A DNA stretch of 64,000 bases from Agrilactobacillus fermenti. GTDB lineage: Bacteria > Bacillota > Bacilli > Lactobacillales > Lactobacillaceae. Location of the stretch: positions 46,459 through 110,458 of the forward strand of contig NZ_JACGCJ010000004.1 in NCBI RefSeq assembly GCF_021030645.1, in the 5' to 3' direction. Made by a program: the position numbers and the translations under genes. The notes under the pieces were generated by a model. That model ran no database searches. It was not told where the DNA came from and saw nothing but the letters and a program-made list of their open reading frames with translations. How positions within the stretch are numbered: position 1 is the stretch's first letter; each line of letters opens with the position of its first letter. Below, piece by piece: positions 10,317 to 18,531 of the stretch.

Positions 10317-11308
10317 TTTGCCCCGCCTCGCTTACTGATCTTAATTTTAAGCGTATAACTATCTGCACCATCATCTTCATCTATTTCGACCGGCAACCCA
10401 GCATCTTGGATCAATTTTAACGAATGACGCAAGGTATTGATGGCTACTTTCGGATCTTTAGACTTGCCAGAAATTTTGGGTTTATGTGCGGTCTTAGTCG
10501 TTGTTTGCGGTGTGAATCCTTGCGCCTCTTCATCAGATACACGATGCGTTGTGTTGAGCGTATCTAAATTGGCCGGTTGACTTGTCGGTGATTCAGCTTG
10601 ATTTGAAACTTGCATAGCTGCTAGTTCACTTTCTGATAGTGGCTGTAGCGTTGTTTGAGGATTTATCGTTTGTTCTACTAAATTTTCTGTTTCTTTGACA
10701 TTCAACGCTTCACTTAATATTTTGTGAAGTGCGATCTGCTGATCTGTCTCGTTCAAACGCAAAAGTGCTCGGCCATGTCGTTCACTGAGTTCGCCATTGA
10801 TAATTGCTTCTTTTACTGGCTGAGATAACCTTAATAATCGCAATTTATTGGCGATAAACGACTGACTCTTGCCTAACGCTTCAGCCAGCTGGCCTTGTTT
10901 CATCTGTCCCTGAGTTAATAGCTCTTGATAAGCTTGAGCTTCTTCTACCGGTGTCAGTTCTTCACGTTGTAAATTTTCAATCAATGCCATCGCCGCTGTT
11001 TCAGCGTCACTCATTTTATCTACAATTGCTGGAATCTTTTCCCAGCCAAGTTTACCAACGGCTCGAAAACGCCGTTCACCGGCAATAATCTCATATTTAT
11101 CCGGTTCATATTCACGCACGATAATTGGCTGCAACAAGCCATGGCTTTCAATTGTCTCAGCTAATTCGTTGATACTGTCAGCCTTAAATACTTTACGTGG
11201 CTGATACCGATTGGGTACAATTGCTGCCACGGGTAATTCTTGAACTTGTTTCAGTTCATTATCTGATTTATTTTTACGATTCTTACCAAAAAATGACGCA
11301 AATGCCAT
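10313..11308 (-). CDS. noc: nucleoid occlusion protein Noc (ParB paralogue)
   Basis: ParB-like CTPase and DNA-binding factor that blocks division-site assembly over the nucleoid. It has 331 residues. Blocks seen: VPNRYQPRKVF, IIAGERRFRAVGKLGW, ENLQREELTPVEEAQAYQELL, and the HTH MKQGQLAEALGKSQSFIANKLRLLRL. The linker (about 215-285) is long, Thr/Gln-rich and unlike Bacillus Noc. The basic N-terminal start (MAFASFFGKNRKNK) resembles the membrane-binding amphipathic helix known in Noc. Gene order rsmG-noc-parA-parB supports Noc over a second ParB. An inverted repeat with parS half-sites lies upstream of rsmG (12087-12106). Confidence 0.88.
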   Translation of the reverse strand: MAFASFFGKNRKNKSDNELKQVQELPVAAIVPNRYQPRKVFKADSINELAETIESHGLLQPIIVREYEPDKYEIIAGERRFRAVGKLGWEKIPAIVDKMSDAETAAMALIENLQREELTPVEEAQAYQELLTQGQMKQGQLAEALGKSQSFIANKLRLLRLSQPVKEAIINGELSERHGRALLRLNETDQQIALHKILSEALNVKETENLVEQTINPQTTLQPLSESELAAMQVSNQAESPTSQPANLDTLNTTHRVSDEEAQGFTPQTTTKTAHKPKISGKSKDPKVAINTLRHSLKLIQDAGLPVEIDEDDGADSYTLKIKISKRGGAK

Positions 11309-11332
11309 AATGCACCTCCCGATATATGACGC

Positions 11333-12064
11333 TTATTGAATCAATGGCTGTTTAGCTGGCATACCTGCTTTACGAGGGTATCGATTTGGTGTTTGCTTTC
11401 GTTTTTGAATCACAATGATATCCCGAGCTTCATCAGAGTCAGGTAATGTAAATGACTTTGTCTTAATGTACTTACCACCTAGCGTGGCGATAGCAAAACG
11501 GCTTTTAGTCAATTCATCAGCACCTTGACGACCCTTTAATGCCAAAAAATAGCCTTCTGGTTGAACATAGGGTAAGCAAAATTCACTTAAGATTGGTAAT
11601 TGGGCCACTGCACGGCTTAACACTAGGTCAAAGCTTTCCCGCAACGGTTGTCCCTTACGCGCAAAGTCTTCGGCACGGCCGTGTTTTAGTGTCACTTGAC
11701 TCAAGTTAAGCTGAGCCACCAATTCACCGAGAAAATTGATACGCTTATTTAGCGAATCAATGATCGTGATTTTTAAGTCCGGCCGCAGGATTTTTAAAGG
11801 TAAGGATGGAAAACCCGCACCAGCACCGATATCACAAATACGACTATCACTCGTAAAAAGTTCAGGAAGATAGAGCAGCGGTGTCACTGAATCAAAAAAG
11901 TGTTTCAAATAAACGGCTTCTTTTTCCGTGATTGCCGTTAAATTAACAACTTTGTTTTGAGTTGTTAAAAAATTAAAATATGTCTCAAACTGCTGTAATT
12001 GCGTGTCTGAGACTTCAATTTGAAATTGCTGTGCTAAAATTGTTCTAAATGTTTCCGGGGACAT
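11333..12064 (-). CDS. rsmG: 16S rRNA (guanine-527-N7)-methyltransferase RsmG (GidB)
   Basis: SAM-dependent methylase of G527 in 16S rRNA; loss gives low-level streptomycin resistance in other bacteria. About 243 residues from the second of two adjacent ATGs (12067 and 12064), both after GGAGG; the longer frame from 12106 would begin inside the palindrome and has no site. The SAM motif I is CDIGAGAGFPSLPLKI, followed by ITIIDSLNKRINFL and SRAVAQL. The family's LTAITE block is present near residue 40. First gene of the noc-par operon, 24 bases upstream of noc. Confidence 0.95.
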   Translation of the reverse strand: MSPETFRTILAQQFQIEVSDTQLQQFETYFNFLTTQNKVVNLTAITEKEAVYLKHFFDSVTPLLYLPELFTSDSRICDIGAGAGFPSLPLKILRPDLKITIIDSLNKRINFLGELVAQLNLSQVTLKHGRAEDFARKGQPLRESFDLVLSRAVAQLPILSEFCLPYVQPEGYFLALKGRQGADELTKSRFAIATLGGKYIKTKSFTLPDSDEARDIIVIQKRKQTPNRYPRKAGMPAKQPLIQ

Positions 12065-12086
12065 CATGGGCCTCCAAACTTTACTT

Positions 12087-12106
12087 GTGAAACATCGATG
12101 TTTCAC
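12087..12106. promoter_or_regulatory. 20-bp perfect palindrome built from parS half-sites
   Basis: GTGAAACATCGATGTTTCAC reads identically on both strands. It contains both parS half-sites (GTGAAACA and TGTTTCAC) in the reverse of their usual order. It lies about 20 bases upstream of the rsmG start, at the head of the operon encoding Noc and ParAB, a fitting place for an autoregulatory or nucleation site. Confidence 0.6.
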
Positions 12107-12170
12107 GTCCTCAATAACTTTAAACTATCTTAATAATTCATGCAAGGTGTTAAGAATTATTTATTGTACC

Positions 12171-12198
12171 TTGACTTTATATGAGTTCATTCTATGAT
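12171..12198 (+). promoter_or_regulatory. promoter for the 12238 gene
   Basis: TTGACT (12171-12176), a 16-base spacer and TATGAT (12193-12198), 40 bases before the ATG. This is a near-consensus housekeeping promoter. Confidence 0.65.
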
Positions 12199-12237
12199 TA
12201 GATTAGTGTTTTATATATTGATTAAGGAAGTCTTTGG

Positions 12238-12615
12238 ATGGAACTCGCAGGGAAAAAAGTAACTTATGATGAAGAATTATCTGATGCTCAATTACAAGAA
12301 TTACACACAAATTACCAACATTTATGGCAAGCATTAAAAGTTGTCGAATTTGACGATGGTCAACGTGAACTACAAGTTCTCTACCAAGAAGCAGATAATA
12401 CAGCCAATTATGAAGCTGCTTTCTTTACACTTCAAGTACGTCACCGCGATGATCGTTTCCACTTTGACGAATATACCATTATTGTGAACAACAAAAGTAC
12501 GTTTAATGATAGTGACGATGAAGAAGTCATTGAACTCTCTCAATATGATGACTGGGCAAAATTAGAAGCTCAAGCCGTTACCTCAGCTAAAAAATGGGCC
12601 GCAAAGTTTAACTAA
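12238..12615 (+). CDS. hypothetical acidic cytosolic protein
   Basis: 125-residue acidic protein that I do not recognise. It lacks signal peptide, membrane segments and cysteines. Visible features: DEELSDAQLQELH near the start, a beta-rich middle (VLYQEADNTANYEAAFFTLQVRH) and an acidic patch DSDDEEVIEL near residue 97. It is preceded by AAGGAAG 7 bases before the ATG and by a good promoter at 12171-12198. Divergent from rsmG. Possibly a small stress- or translation-linked protein, but this is not supported by a motif. Confidence 0.7.
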   Translation: MELAGKKVTYDEELSDAQLQELHTNYQHLWQALKVVEFDDGQRELQVLYQEADNTANYEAAFFTLQVRHRDDRFHFDEYTIIVNNKSTFNDSDDEEVIELSQYDDWAKLEAQAVTSAKKWAAKFN

Positions 12616-12689
12616 GCTACATCTTTGGGTTGATGCGCCGCACCAATTATATTGTTAAAATTTAGACAGAAACATGCGAAAGGACTAGC

Positions 12690-13199
12690 ATGATGATTCT
12701 GTCTATTTTTTTAATTCTATTATTGATCGGTGCTTTTTTTCACGGCTACCACCGTGGTTTTATCAAACAATTGATCTATACACTTGGCGGGTTACTCGTC
12801 TTTTTGATTGCCTATCGTTATAATACGGACTTTAGTCAAGGTATTGCCAATTTCTTTCAAATATTTAATCCTAATTTTATTGTGACCTATGTGACCCATA
12901 TCATCAGTTTTTATTTCATTCTGGCAGTGGGTAACTTCTTGATCATTTGGCTAGCTCGAGCTTCAAAAGCAATCACTTGGCTGCCTGTTGTGCATCAAAC
13001 GAATGGCTTAGCTGGTGGTTTGCTTGCATTAGTATTGGGTTACTTTGGCCTCTTCATAGTGCTGTGGACCCTTACGCTACTACCATTAACAACCATGCAT
13101 CAAGTGTTACAGCAATCCTCCGTTGCTCAATGGATCGTTCATCAGACACCGTTATTAACTGAACAATTGATCCAACAAATTCTTGGTATTGGACACTAG
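12690..13199 (+). CDS. CvpA family membrane protein
   Basis: 169-residue integral membrane protein of the CvpA family, best known from colicin V production and later linked to envelope stress tolerance. Four hydrophobic segments are visible: about 2-18, 28-44, 66-90 and 104-130. The early motif GAFFHGYHRGFIKQLIY is characteristic. Two adjacent ATGs follow AAAGGA; either could be used. It is 74 bases after the unknown 12238 gene on the same strand. Confidence 0.85.
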   Translation: MMILSIFLILLLIGAFFHGYHRGFIKQLIYTLGGLLVFLIAYRYNTDFSQGIANFFQIFNPNFIVTYVTHIISFYFILAVGNFLIIWLARASKAITWLPVVHQTNGLAGGLLALVLGYFGLFIVLWTLTLLPLTTMHQVLQQSSVAQWIVHQTPLLTEQLIQQILGIGH

Positions 13200-13288
13200 T
13201 GGGCAAACAAGGGTAAAATAACTCTATATTTTAGACACTTGTATTATTTCACACTTGTATTATTTCTATGAGAGAAGGCATGTTATCA

Positions 13289-13990
13289 ATGACTGATCCA
13301 GTAAAAGCTGCACCCATAAAAATTGCTTATCTATACGAAGATCTCATGAATACTTATGGGGATAGCGGCGATGTTAAGATCTTACGTTATCTGCTTGAAA
13401 AACAAGGTTACCAGGTAACTGTGACCAATATCAGCCTCACAGATGATTTTGACGCTGAAACTTATGACTTTCTTTTCTTTGGTGGCGGCCAAGACTTCGA
13501 GCAAACCGTTGTTGCTAAAGACTTACTGCGGCATAAAGCCACCTTAGCTCATTACATTGAAACTGGTAAGCCTATGCTGGCCATCTGCGGCGGCTACCAA
13601 TTACTCGGTGATTACTATAAAACCGCTGAGGGAACGGTCATTAAAGGCTTAGGTATCTTGCCTTTACACACCGTCTTTAAAGCCGATAGCCGCATGATCG
13701 GTGATACAGAATTTGATACGGCTTTTGGTAAAGTCCGGGCCTTCGAAAACCACAGTGGCCGGACCTATTTTGATGATCCTGATAAATTAAAGCCACTAGG
13801 AAAAGTCATTCAAGGTTACGGCAACAATCCTGAGGACGGCGTTGAAGGCTTACATTATAAAAACACCATTGGGAGTTACGCGCATGGCCCTATTTTAAAA
13901 AACCAAAATATGGCGACTGCTATTTCCAAATTAATTGTCAAGAATCATCAAGAGCGCATAACCAAACAACTGACAAAAACATCGATTTAA
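13289..13990 (+). CDS. gatD: GatD-type glutamine amidotransferase (lipid II isoglutaminyl synthase subunit)
   Basis: Glutaminase subunit that supplies ammonia for amidating D-Glu in lipid II; normally pairs with the MurT ligase. From the ATG at 13289 it has about 233 residues; ATGs at 13268 and 13280 are also in frame and the choice is uncertain. The catalytic Cys lies in MLAICGGYQLLGD, the His in GSYAHGPIL, and KIAYLYEDLMNTYGDSGD is the family N-terminus. It belongs to the CobB/CobQ-like GATase group. No murT neighbour is seen: cvpA lies upstream and a GNAT gene converges downstream. That is unusual, since the pair is normally an operon. Confidence 0.85.
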   Translation: MTDPVKAAPIKIAYLYEDLMNTYGDSGDVKILRYLLEKQGYQVTVTNISLTDDFDAETYDFLFFGGGQDFEQTVVAKDLLRHKATLAHYIETGKPMLAICGGYQLLGDYYKTAEGTVIKGLGILPLHTVFKADSRMIGDTEFDTAFGKVRAFENHSGRTYFDDPDKLKPLGKVIQGYGNNPEDGVEGLHYKNTIGSYAHGPILKNQNMATAISKLIVKNHQERITKQLTKTSI

Positions 13991-14005
13991 AAAGCAGATA
14001 GGTGA

Positions 14006-14539
14006 TCAATCTGTCTTTAAGTGACTATAAACAACCACATCCCAAAATTGGTCGTTATAGTTTAAATACTGACGTAGGACACCATCTAAATGGTAATTAA
14101 GCCGTTCCGGGATGCCTCGGCTAGCAGTGTTTTGGGTGACAGCTTGAATCTCGATACGTTGCAAATCTAATTCATAAAAAGCGATTTCTTCCAGTTTTTG
14201 AACCGCCTTAGTCATTAGTCCTTGCCCCTGATGGCTCTGATCTAACCAATAACCAATTTCAGCGTGTTGATTGATTGGATCAATATGGTGTAGATCTAGC
14301 GCACCAATTACTTGATCATCGAACAGCAATACAAACGCATAAACGGTGCCATCAATTGATTTTTTCAACATGTTCTGAATCCAATTTGCTTCGTCTTCTA
14401 CTGTCATATTTGGTGTTGCCCAAGGCATATAATCCTGAAGAATACTGATATTTCGCTGAACGAGCCCAAATAAGGGCTGCGCATCCTGAATGGTAAGTCT
14501 ACGCAAACTGAGATGGTCATTAATTTTTGTTTGAAACAT
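14006..14539 (-). CDS. GNAT family N-acetyltransferase, RimJ/RimL type
   Basis: Predicted acetyl-CoA-dependent N-acetyltransferase of about 177 residues. The ATG at 14539 follows GGAGGC; a longer frame from 14602 reads through the terminator hairpin upstream and is rejected. The fold markers are SLRRLTIQDAQPLF, GYWLDQSHQGQGLMTKAV (acetyl-CoA loop QGQGLM) and RIEIQAVTQNTASRGIPERL, a typical RimL signature. Substrate unknown; ribosomal proteins L7/L12 or S5 are substrates in related enzymes. Convergent with gatD, and separated from pbuG by a long hairpin. Confidence 0.85.
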   Translation of the reverse strand: MFQTKINDHLSLRRLTIQDAQPLFGLVQRNISILQDYMPWATPNMTVEDEANWIQNMLKKSIDGTVYAFVLLFDDQVIGALDLHHIDPINQHAEIGYWLDQSHQGQGLMTKAVQKLEEIAFYELDLQRIEIQAVTQNTASRGIPERLNYHLDGVLRQYLNYNDQFWDVVVYSHLKTD

Positions 14540-14568
14540 AATTGCCTCCATCAAATATTTAAATTTAG

Positions 14569-14620
14569 GTATAATAAAAAGGCCACACGTGTTCGCAAAC
14601 ACTTGGCCTTTTTATTATAC
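14569..14620. terminator. long symmetrical hairpin, bidirectional terminator
   Basis: Arms GTATAATAAAAAGGCCA and its perfect complement (17 bp each) enclose a further partly paired CGTGTT...AACACT region. T-runs appear on both strands. It closes the pbuG transcript. The arms happen to contain TATAAT-like sequence. Confidence 0.8.
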
Positions 14621-14639
14621 CTGCTTTTAGAAAGAATAC

Positions 14640-16097
14640 TTAAATAATTGCTAAGACAACAAAGTTCACAATAAACAAAATCGTAACGACCCATAAAATC
14701 GGATGAATCTGCTTAGCTTTACCCGTAATTGTTTTGATCAAGCAGTACATGATAAATCCTGCAGCAATCCCATAAGAAATATTGTAGCACAGGCCCATAA
14801 AAATTGAAGCCATGAATGCTGGAATTGCCTCGCCCAAGTCATCCCAGTCAATGTTTTTGAAAGATCCCATCATCATGACGCCGACAGCAATCAAAGCCGG
14901 TGCAATAGCTTGCGTAGGAATAATCGAAATGAATGGTGCGAATAAACTACTTAATAAGAATAAAACGGCTACGACGACGCTCGTTAAACCAGTACGACCA
15001 CCCGCACCAATGCCAGCTGTACTTTCCACATAAGTCGTCGTATTGCTGGTTCCAAAAATAGCGCCGACAGATGTCGCAATAGAATCGGCAAACAAAGCTT
15101 TATCCATCTTGGAAGAGAAACCAGAGCCACTCTCCAAGGCAACTTCATCTTGAGCTGAGAAGATTCCCGTGCGCCGCCCAGTCCCAATAAATGTCCCTAA
15201 CGTATCAAATGTATCCGAAAAGCTAAATGCAAAGACCGTCATAATAACTAATGGTAACTTATCGGCCGAGCTGAAGAGCGCCCCCATGCCTTTTGCGCCA
15301 AACGCTGCGCCAAACGTAGTTCCCAATTGTTGCACTGAATTAGCCAAGGAATTGGCATTTGAAATATGCAAATTAGTAACGCCCATCGGAATACCAATCA
15401 AAGTTGCAATAATGATACTGATCAGAACAGCACCAGGTACATTTTTGACCAATAAAATAACAACAACGATCAGACCGATCAAGGCTAATAGTGCGCCTGA
15501 TTGAGAAAAATTAACTAAAGCTGGCACAATGCCCCCATTAGAAACAATATCTGTTAAACCGCCCTTAAAGTGCGTTTGCGTAGGGTCAAACGGTTTGCCA
15601 TTAACGGAAGCAATGCTGGACGCCTCTGATGTAAATTGCAAAAAGCCAGCATTCTTAACACCAATGTACGCGATGAAGACACCGATTCCACCGCCCATGG
15701 CTTGTTGTAATACTTCTGGAATAGCGGTGATGATCATCTTACGAATCTTAGTGACCGTGATAAAAATGTTGATCATGCCACAAATGAACACAAGTGCTAA
15801 AGCTTCCTGCCAAGAAAAACCTAAGGCAAAAACAACTGTATAAGTAAAGAACGCATTCAAGCCCATACCTGGTCCCAACGCATATGGTACATTGGCGAAA
15901 AGCCCCATAAATAAAGTACCCACAGCTGAAGCAACAATCGTTGCAAGAAAGACAGCTTGCGAAGGCATACCTGTCAGCGATAATACGGATGGGTTAACAA
16001 AAAGGATATATGACATCGCGAAGAAAGTCGTGATACCGGCAATAATTTCAGTACTTACTTTGGTCCCATTAGCTTTAAGATCAAAAAAGTTCTCCAT
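14640..16097 (-). CDS. pbuG: guanine/hypoxanthine permease, AzgA/PbuG type NCS2 transporter
   Basis: Proton-linked purine importer of about 485 residues. The ATG at 16097 is used, with GAGGAATT before it; the longer frame from 16175 overlaps the promoter. It has about 12 membrane segments. Family signatures: NGTKVSTEIIAGITTFFAMSY at the N-terminus, GLNAFFTYTVVF, and DSIATSVGAIFGTSNTTTYVES near 330 (substrate-binding helix). A strong promoter lies at 16132-16160. I looked for a purine riboswitch in the short leader and saw none. Confidence 0.93.
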   Translation of the reverse strand: MENFFDLKANGTKVSTEIIAGITTFFAMSYILFVNPSVLSLTGMPSQAVFLATIVASAVGTLFMGLFANVPYALGPGMGLNAFFTYTVVFALGFSWQEALALVFICGMINIFITVTKIRKMIITAIPEVLQQAMGGGIGVFIAYIGVKNAGFLQFTSEASSIASVNGKPFDPTQTHFKGGLTDIVSNGGIVPALVNFSQSGALLALIGLIVVVILLVKNVPGAVLISIIIATLIGIPMGVTNLHISNANSLANSVQQLGTTFGAAFGAKGMGALFSSADKLPLVIMTVFAFSFSDTFDTLGTFIGTGRRTGIFSAQDEVALESGSGFSSKMDKALFADSIATSVGAIFGTSNTTTYVESTAGIGAGGRTGLTSVVVAVLFLLSSLFAPFISIIPTQAIAPALIAVGVMMMGSFKNIDWDDLGEAIPAFMASIFMGLCYNISYGIAAGFIMYCLIKTITGKAKQIHPILWVVTILFIVNFVVLAII

Positions 16098-16131
16098 AAA
16101 AATAATTCCTCTTTTCAAAATCAATGAGCTT

Positions 16132-16160
16132 ATTATAACGATTATTTTTTGAAAAATCAA
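16132..16160 (-). promoter_or_regulatory. pbuG promoter
   Basis: Minus strand TTGATT (16155-16160), a 17-base spacer and TATAAT (16132-16137). It lies 35 bases upstream of the pbuG ATG, so the leader is too short for a purine riboswitch. Confidence 0.75.
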
Positions 16161-16206
16161 CATTTTTAGGAACAAATTTAGTGTAAACGATTTTAATGTT
16201 CGTGTT

Positions 16207-16235
16207 TTGATTTATTTTTTATTTTTGAGTATAAT
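16207..16235 (+). promoter_or_regulatory. rpmG promoter
   Basis: TTGATT (16207-16212), a 17-base spacer and a perfect TATAAT (16230-16235), about 67 bases before the rpmG ATG. It points away from the pbuG promoter. Confidence 0.75.
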
Positions 16236-16302
16236 AATCACATTGACTTTTAAATTCAATCCTGTAAATTATTAAGAGGACAATTATAAAGGAGCGATTC
16301 TG

Positions 16303-16452
16303 ATGCGTAACAATATCATTTTGGAACACAAAGAATCTGGTGAACGTATTTACTTAACTTCTAAGAATAAGCGTAATACACCAGATCGTTTATCTTTACG
16401 TAAATATTCTCCAAAATTGCGTAAACACGTGGTCTTCACTGAAACTAAATAA
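16303..16452 (+). CDS. rpmG: 50S ribosomal protein bL33, cysteine-free form
   Basis: Ribosomal protein L33, 49 residues, starting [18 protein letters not shown] and ending HVVFTETK. The key internal block [17 protein letters not shown] is diagnostic. No cysteine is present, so this is the C-minus form that does not bind zinc; many Firmicutes keep it beside a C-plus paralogue and switch under zinc limitation. It is preceded by AAAGGAG and a consensus promoter, and followed by a strong hairpin. I see no clear Zur box. Confidence 0.95.
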   Translation: MRNNIILEHKESGERIYLTSKNKRNTPDRLSLRKYSPKLRKHVVFTETK

Positions 16453-16460
16453 GGCCTAAC

Positions 16461-16494
16461 AAAAAAAGCAGCCTAGCTAGGTTGCTTTTTTTGT
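16461..16494. terminator. terminator after rpmG
   Basis: AAAAAAAGCAGCC, loop TAGCTA, then GGTTGCTTTTTTT: a strong symmetrical hairpin ending 40 bases downstream of the rpmG stop. The opposite A-run makes it bidirectional. Confidence 0.85.
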
Positions 16495-16568
16495 TGTCTT
16501 TTTTTAATAATGCTTATGGTTCACCTTTCAAAATGAACCGAAAGACTTTTAGCAGCTGAACATCCCAG

Positions 16569-17516
16569 CTATTTGCCAGCTTTAAGTAAAGCATCCGTCA
16601 CAAGTTTCAATTGTCCCATGGTCGCATAGGGATCATAATAATACATTTTCTGGAACGGCAGCTGGATCACGTGTCCTTGTTTCACCGCGGGTAGTTTTTT
16701 CCAAACGGGATTAGCTTTTAAATCTTTTAATTCCTGGCTGCCGCTGCCCTTACTGCTATAGTTCGTAAAAAACATATAATCTGCATCATATTGCGGCAAT
16801 GCTTCGATTGAGACTTGCTTGAATCCAGCGCCTTTATCTACCTCTGCCACTTTTTTCGGTAAGGTAAAATTTAGTCCAGTTGTCAATGCCTGACCCCCGC
16901 GGCCAAAATTAGTCCCAAATACGTACATTTTCCCGTCTTGTAATTCATAAATGCCGACAGTCTTGTCCTTAGCAATACCCGCCTTATCCAAACGTTGGCG
17001 GTCTTTAGCTGCCTGTTGTTTAAACTTCTTTTGCCAAGCTTTCGCTTCTTTTTGTTTATTTAATAATTGGCCAAATCGAGTGGTTACCGCATTGATATTG
17101 CGCATTTTTGTATATGGCAGCAAAACAGTTGGCGCAATTTTAGACATGCTTTTAACATCGGCTTCTGTATCCGTAATAATTAGATCCGGTTTTAGCTTTA
17201 AAACCGCCTCAGCATTCATCGGTGTACCAACGTCTTTGATCTTATGACGCACTGCCGAACTAATAAAAGGATTACCCAAATCCCACTTAGTCGCACCAAC
17301 AACGTTACCTTTAAGTGCAAGCACTTGCCCCATGTACGTCCGTACAACGATCCGTTTGGGGTGATCAGGGACTTTAATACTGCCATTAGCAGCCTTGAAT
17401 GTGTGTGTGCCGCTGCTAGCAGCCTGCACCTTTCCGCCCCCAAAACTAATCAAACTAAACAAAACGACTACTCCAATTACAAACCCACCAAAAATATACT
17501 TCAGTTGTTGTTTCAT
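16569..17516 (-). CDS. iron-siderophore/haem ABC transporter substrate-binding protein
   Basis: Extracytoplasmic binding protein (FecB/FhuD type, 315 residues) for an iron-siderophore or haem importer. It has an N-terminal hydrophobic segment (about 8-26) and then the clamp-type fold: VPDHPKRIVV, KPDLIITDTE and VWKKLPAVKQGHVIQLP. Unusually, no lipobox Cys follows the signal segment (GGGKVQAASSG), so it is probably anchored by an uncleaved helix or secreted, not lipidated. Last gene of an importer operon, 13 bases after the second permease. Confidence 0.85.
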   Translation of the reverse strand: MKQQLKYIFGGFVIGVVVLFSLISFGGGKVQAASSGTHTFKAANGSIKVPDHPKRIVVRTYMGQVLALKGNVVGATKWDLGNPFISSAVRHKIKDVGTPMNAEAVLKLKPDLIITDTEADVKSMSKIAPTVLLPYTKMRNINAVTTRFGQLLNKQKEAKAWQKKFKQQAAKDRQRLDKAGIAKDKTVGIYELQDGKMYVFGTNFGRGGQALTTGLNFTLPKKVAEVDKGAGFKQVSIEALPQYDADYMFFTNYSSKGSGSQELKDLKANPVWKKLPAVKQGHVIQLPFQKMYYYDPYATMGQLKLVTDALLKAGK

Positions 17517-17529
17517 CTATATTAAACTC

Positions 17530-18531
17530 CTAACGTGTTGTTTTTAACATCAAAACAATAAAATACGGTACTGTGATCATAGCAACGACTAACCCAACTG
17601 GCAACTCACTCGGCGCAAATAAATGACTGGCGACAAAATCGGCCAGAAGTAATACATTGATGCCGACTAAAATAGTCAATGGCAAATTGTATTTTGCTTT
17701 ATTGCCGATCAATAACCGTGCAATATGGGGCGCCATTAATCCTACAAAACTGATCGCACCACCACCAGCCACACCGATCCCGGCTAAGGCAATGGCAAAA
17801 ATCAATAATTGCCGGCGTTTATGATCATAATCTAGCCCTAAACTCATCGCATTTCGCCGGCCTAGTAAAATTAGATCAGAATTATGTAAGGCTAATAGAC
17901 CAAAGGGCAACAATAAACAGCCAATAAGCCCTAATATCAGCATGTAAGGCCAATCTAAATTCCAGAAACTCCCTGATAGCCACACCAGCACTTTGTCAAA
18001 ATCATCTTGAGAAACTTGCAACTGAATCAACAAAATCAACCCATTAAGCAGCGTGCCCACAGCCACACCACTCAATAATAACCGCAATGGCGACTGGTCT
18101 TGGCTAATTTTAAAAACTAATCCAGCAGTCAACAATGCGCCAATTAGAGCGCAAACTGGTAACCAAATATTTTGACTTAAAGATACCCCAAGCTGTGTCA
18201 AGCCTAAAAACAAAACTGCTCCTAAACTAGCCCCAGCATTAATGCCTAGTATACTCGAATCAGCCAAATCATTGTTCGTCAAGCGCTGAAACACAGCCCC
18301 ACTCATGGCTAAACTGCCGCCAACAATAATACTCATCACAATATGCGGCGCCCGAAATTGCCATAGGATCAATTCATTTTGGGCCGAACTTTGGTTTAAA
18401 AGAGCCCGCCCTAACTGCAGTGGCGTGAGACTTACCTCTCCAGTAGCAACACTCAGAAGACTGACACCCAAAAAAAAGACACTTAGAATAAAGATCCAGA
18501 AAATAAAGCGATGTTTTTTAGCTGTGATCAT
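17530..18531 (-). CDS. iron-type ABC transporter permease (FecCD/BtuC family), second subunit
   Basis: Inner-membrane permease of 333 residues with about nine hydrophobic segments. The FecCD-family marks GAVFQRLTNNDLADSSILGINAGASLGAV and GGAISFVGLMAPHIARLL are clear. Its ATG overlaps the stop of the preceding permease gene by one base. It works with the other permease as a heterodimer around the ATPase. A role in iron-siderophore or haem import is likely; the substrate is not readable. Confidence 0.9.
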   Translation of the reverse strand: MITAKKHRFIFWIFILSVFFLGVSLLSVATGEVSLTPLQLGRALLNQSSAQNELILWQFRAPHIVMSIIVGGSLAMSGAVFQRLTNNDLADSSILGINAGASLGAVLFLGLTQLGVSLSQNIWLPVCALIGALLTAGLVFKISQDQSPLRLLLSGVAVGTLLNGLILLIQLQVSQDDFDKVLVWLSGSFWNLDWPYMLILGLIGCLLLPFGLLALHNSDLILLGRRNAMSLGLDYDHKRRQLLIFAIALAGIGVAGGGAISFVGLMAPHIARLLIGNKAKYNLPLTILVGINVLLLADFVASHLFAPSELPVGLVVAMITVPYFIVLMLKTTR

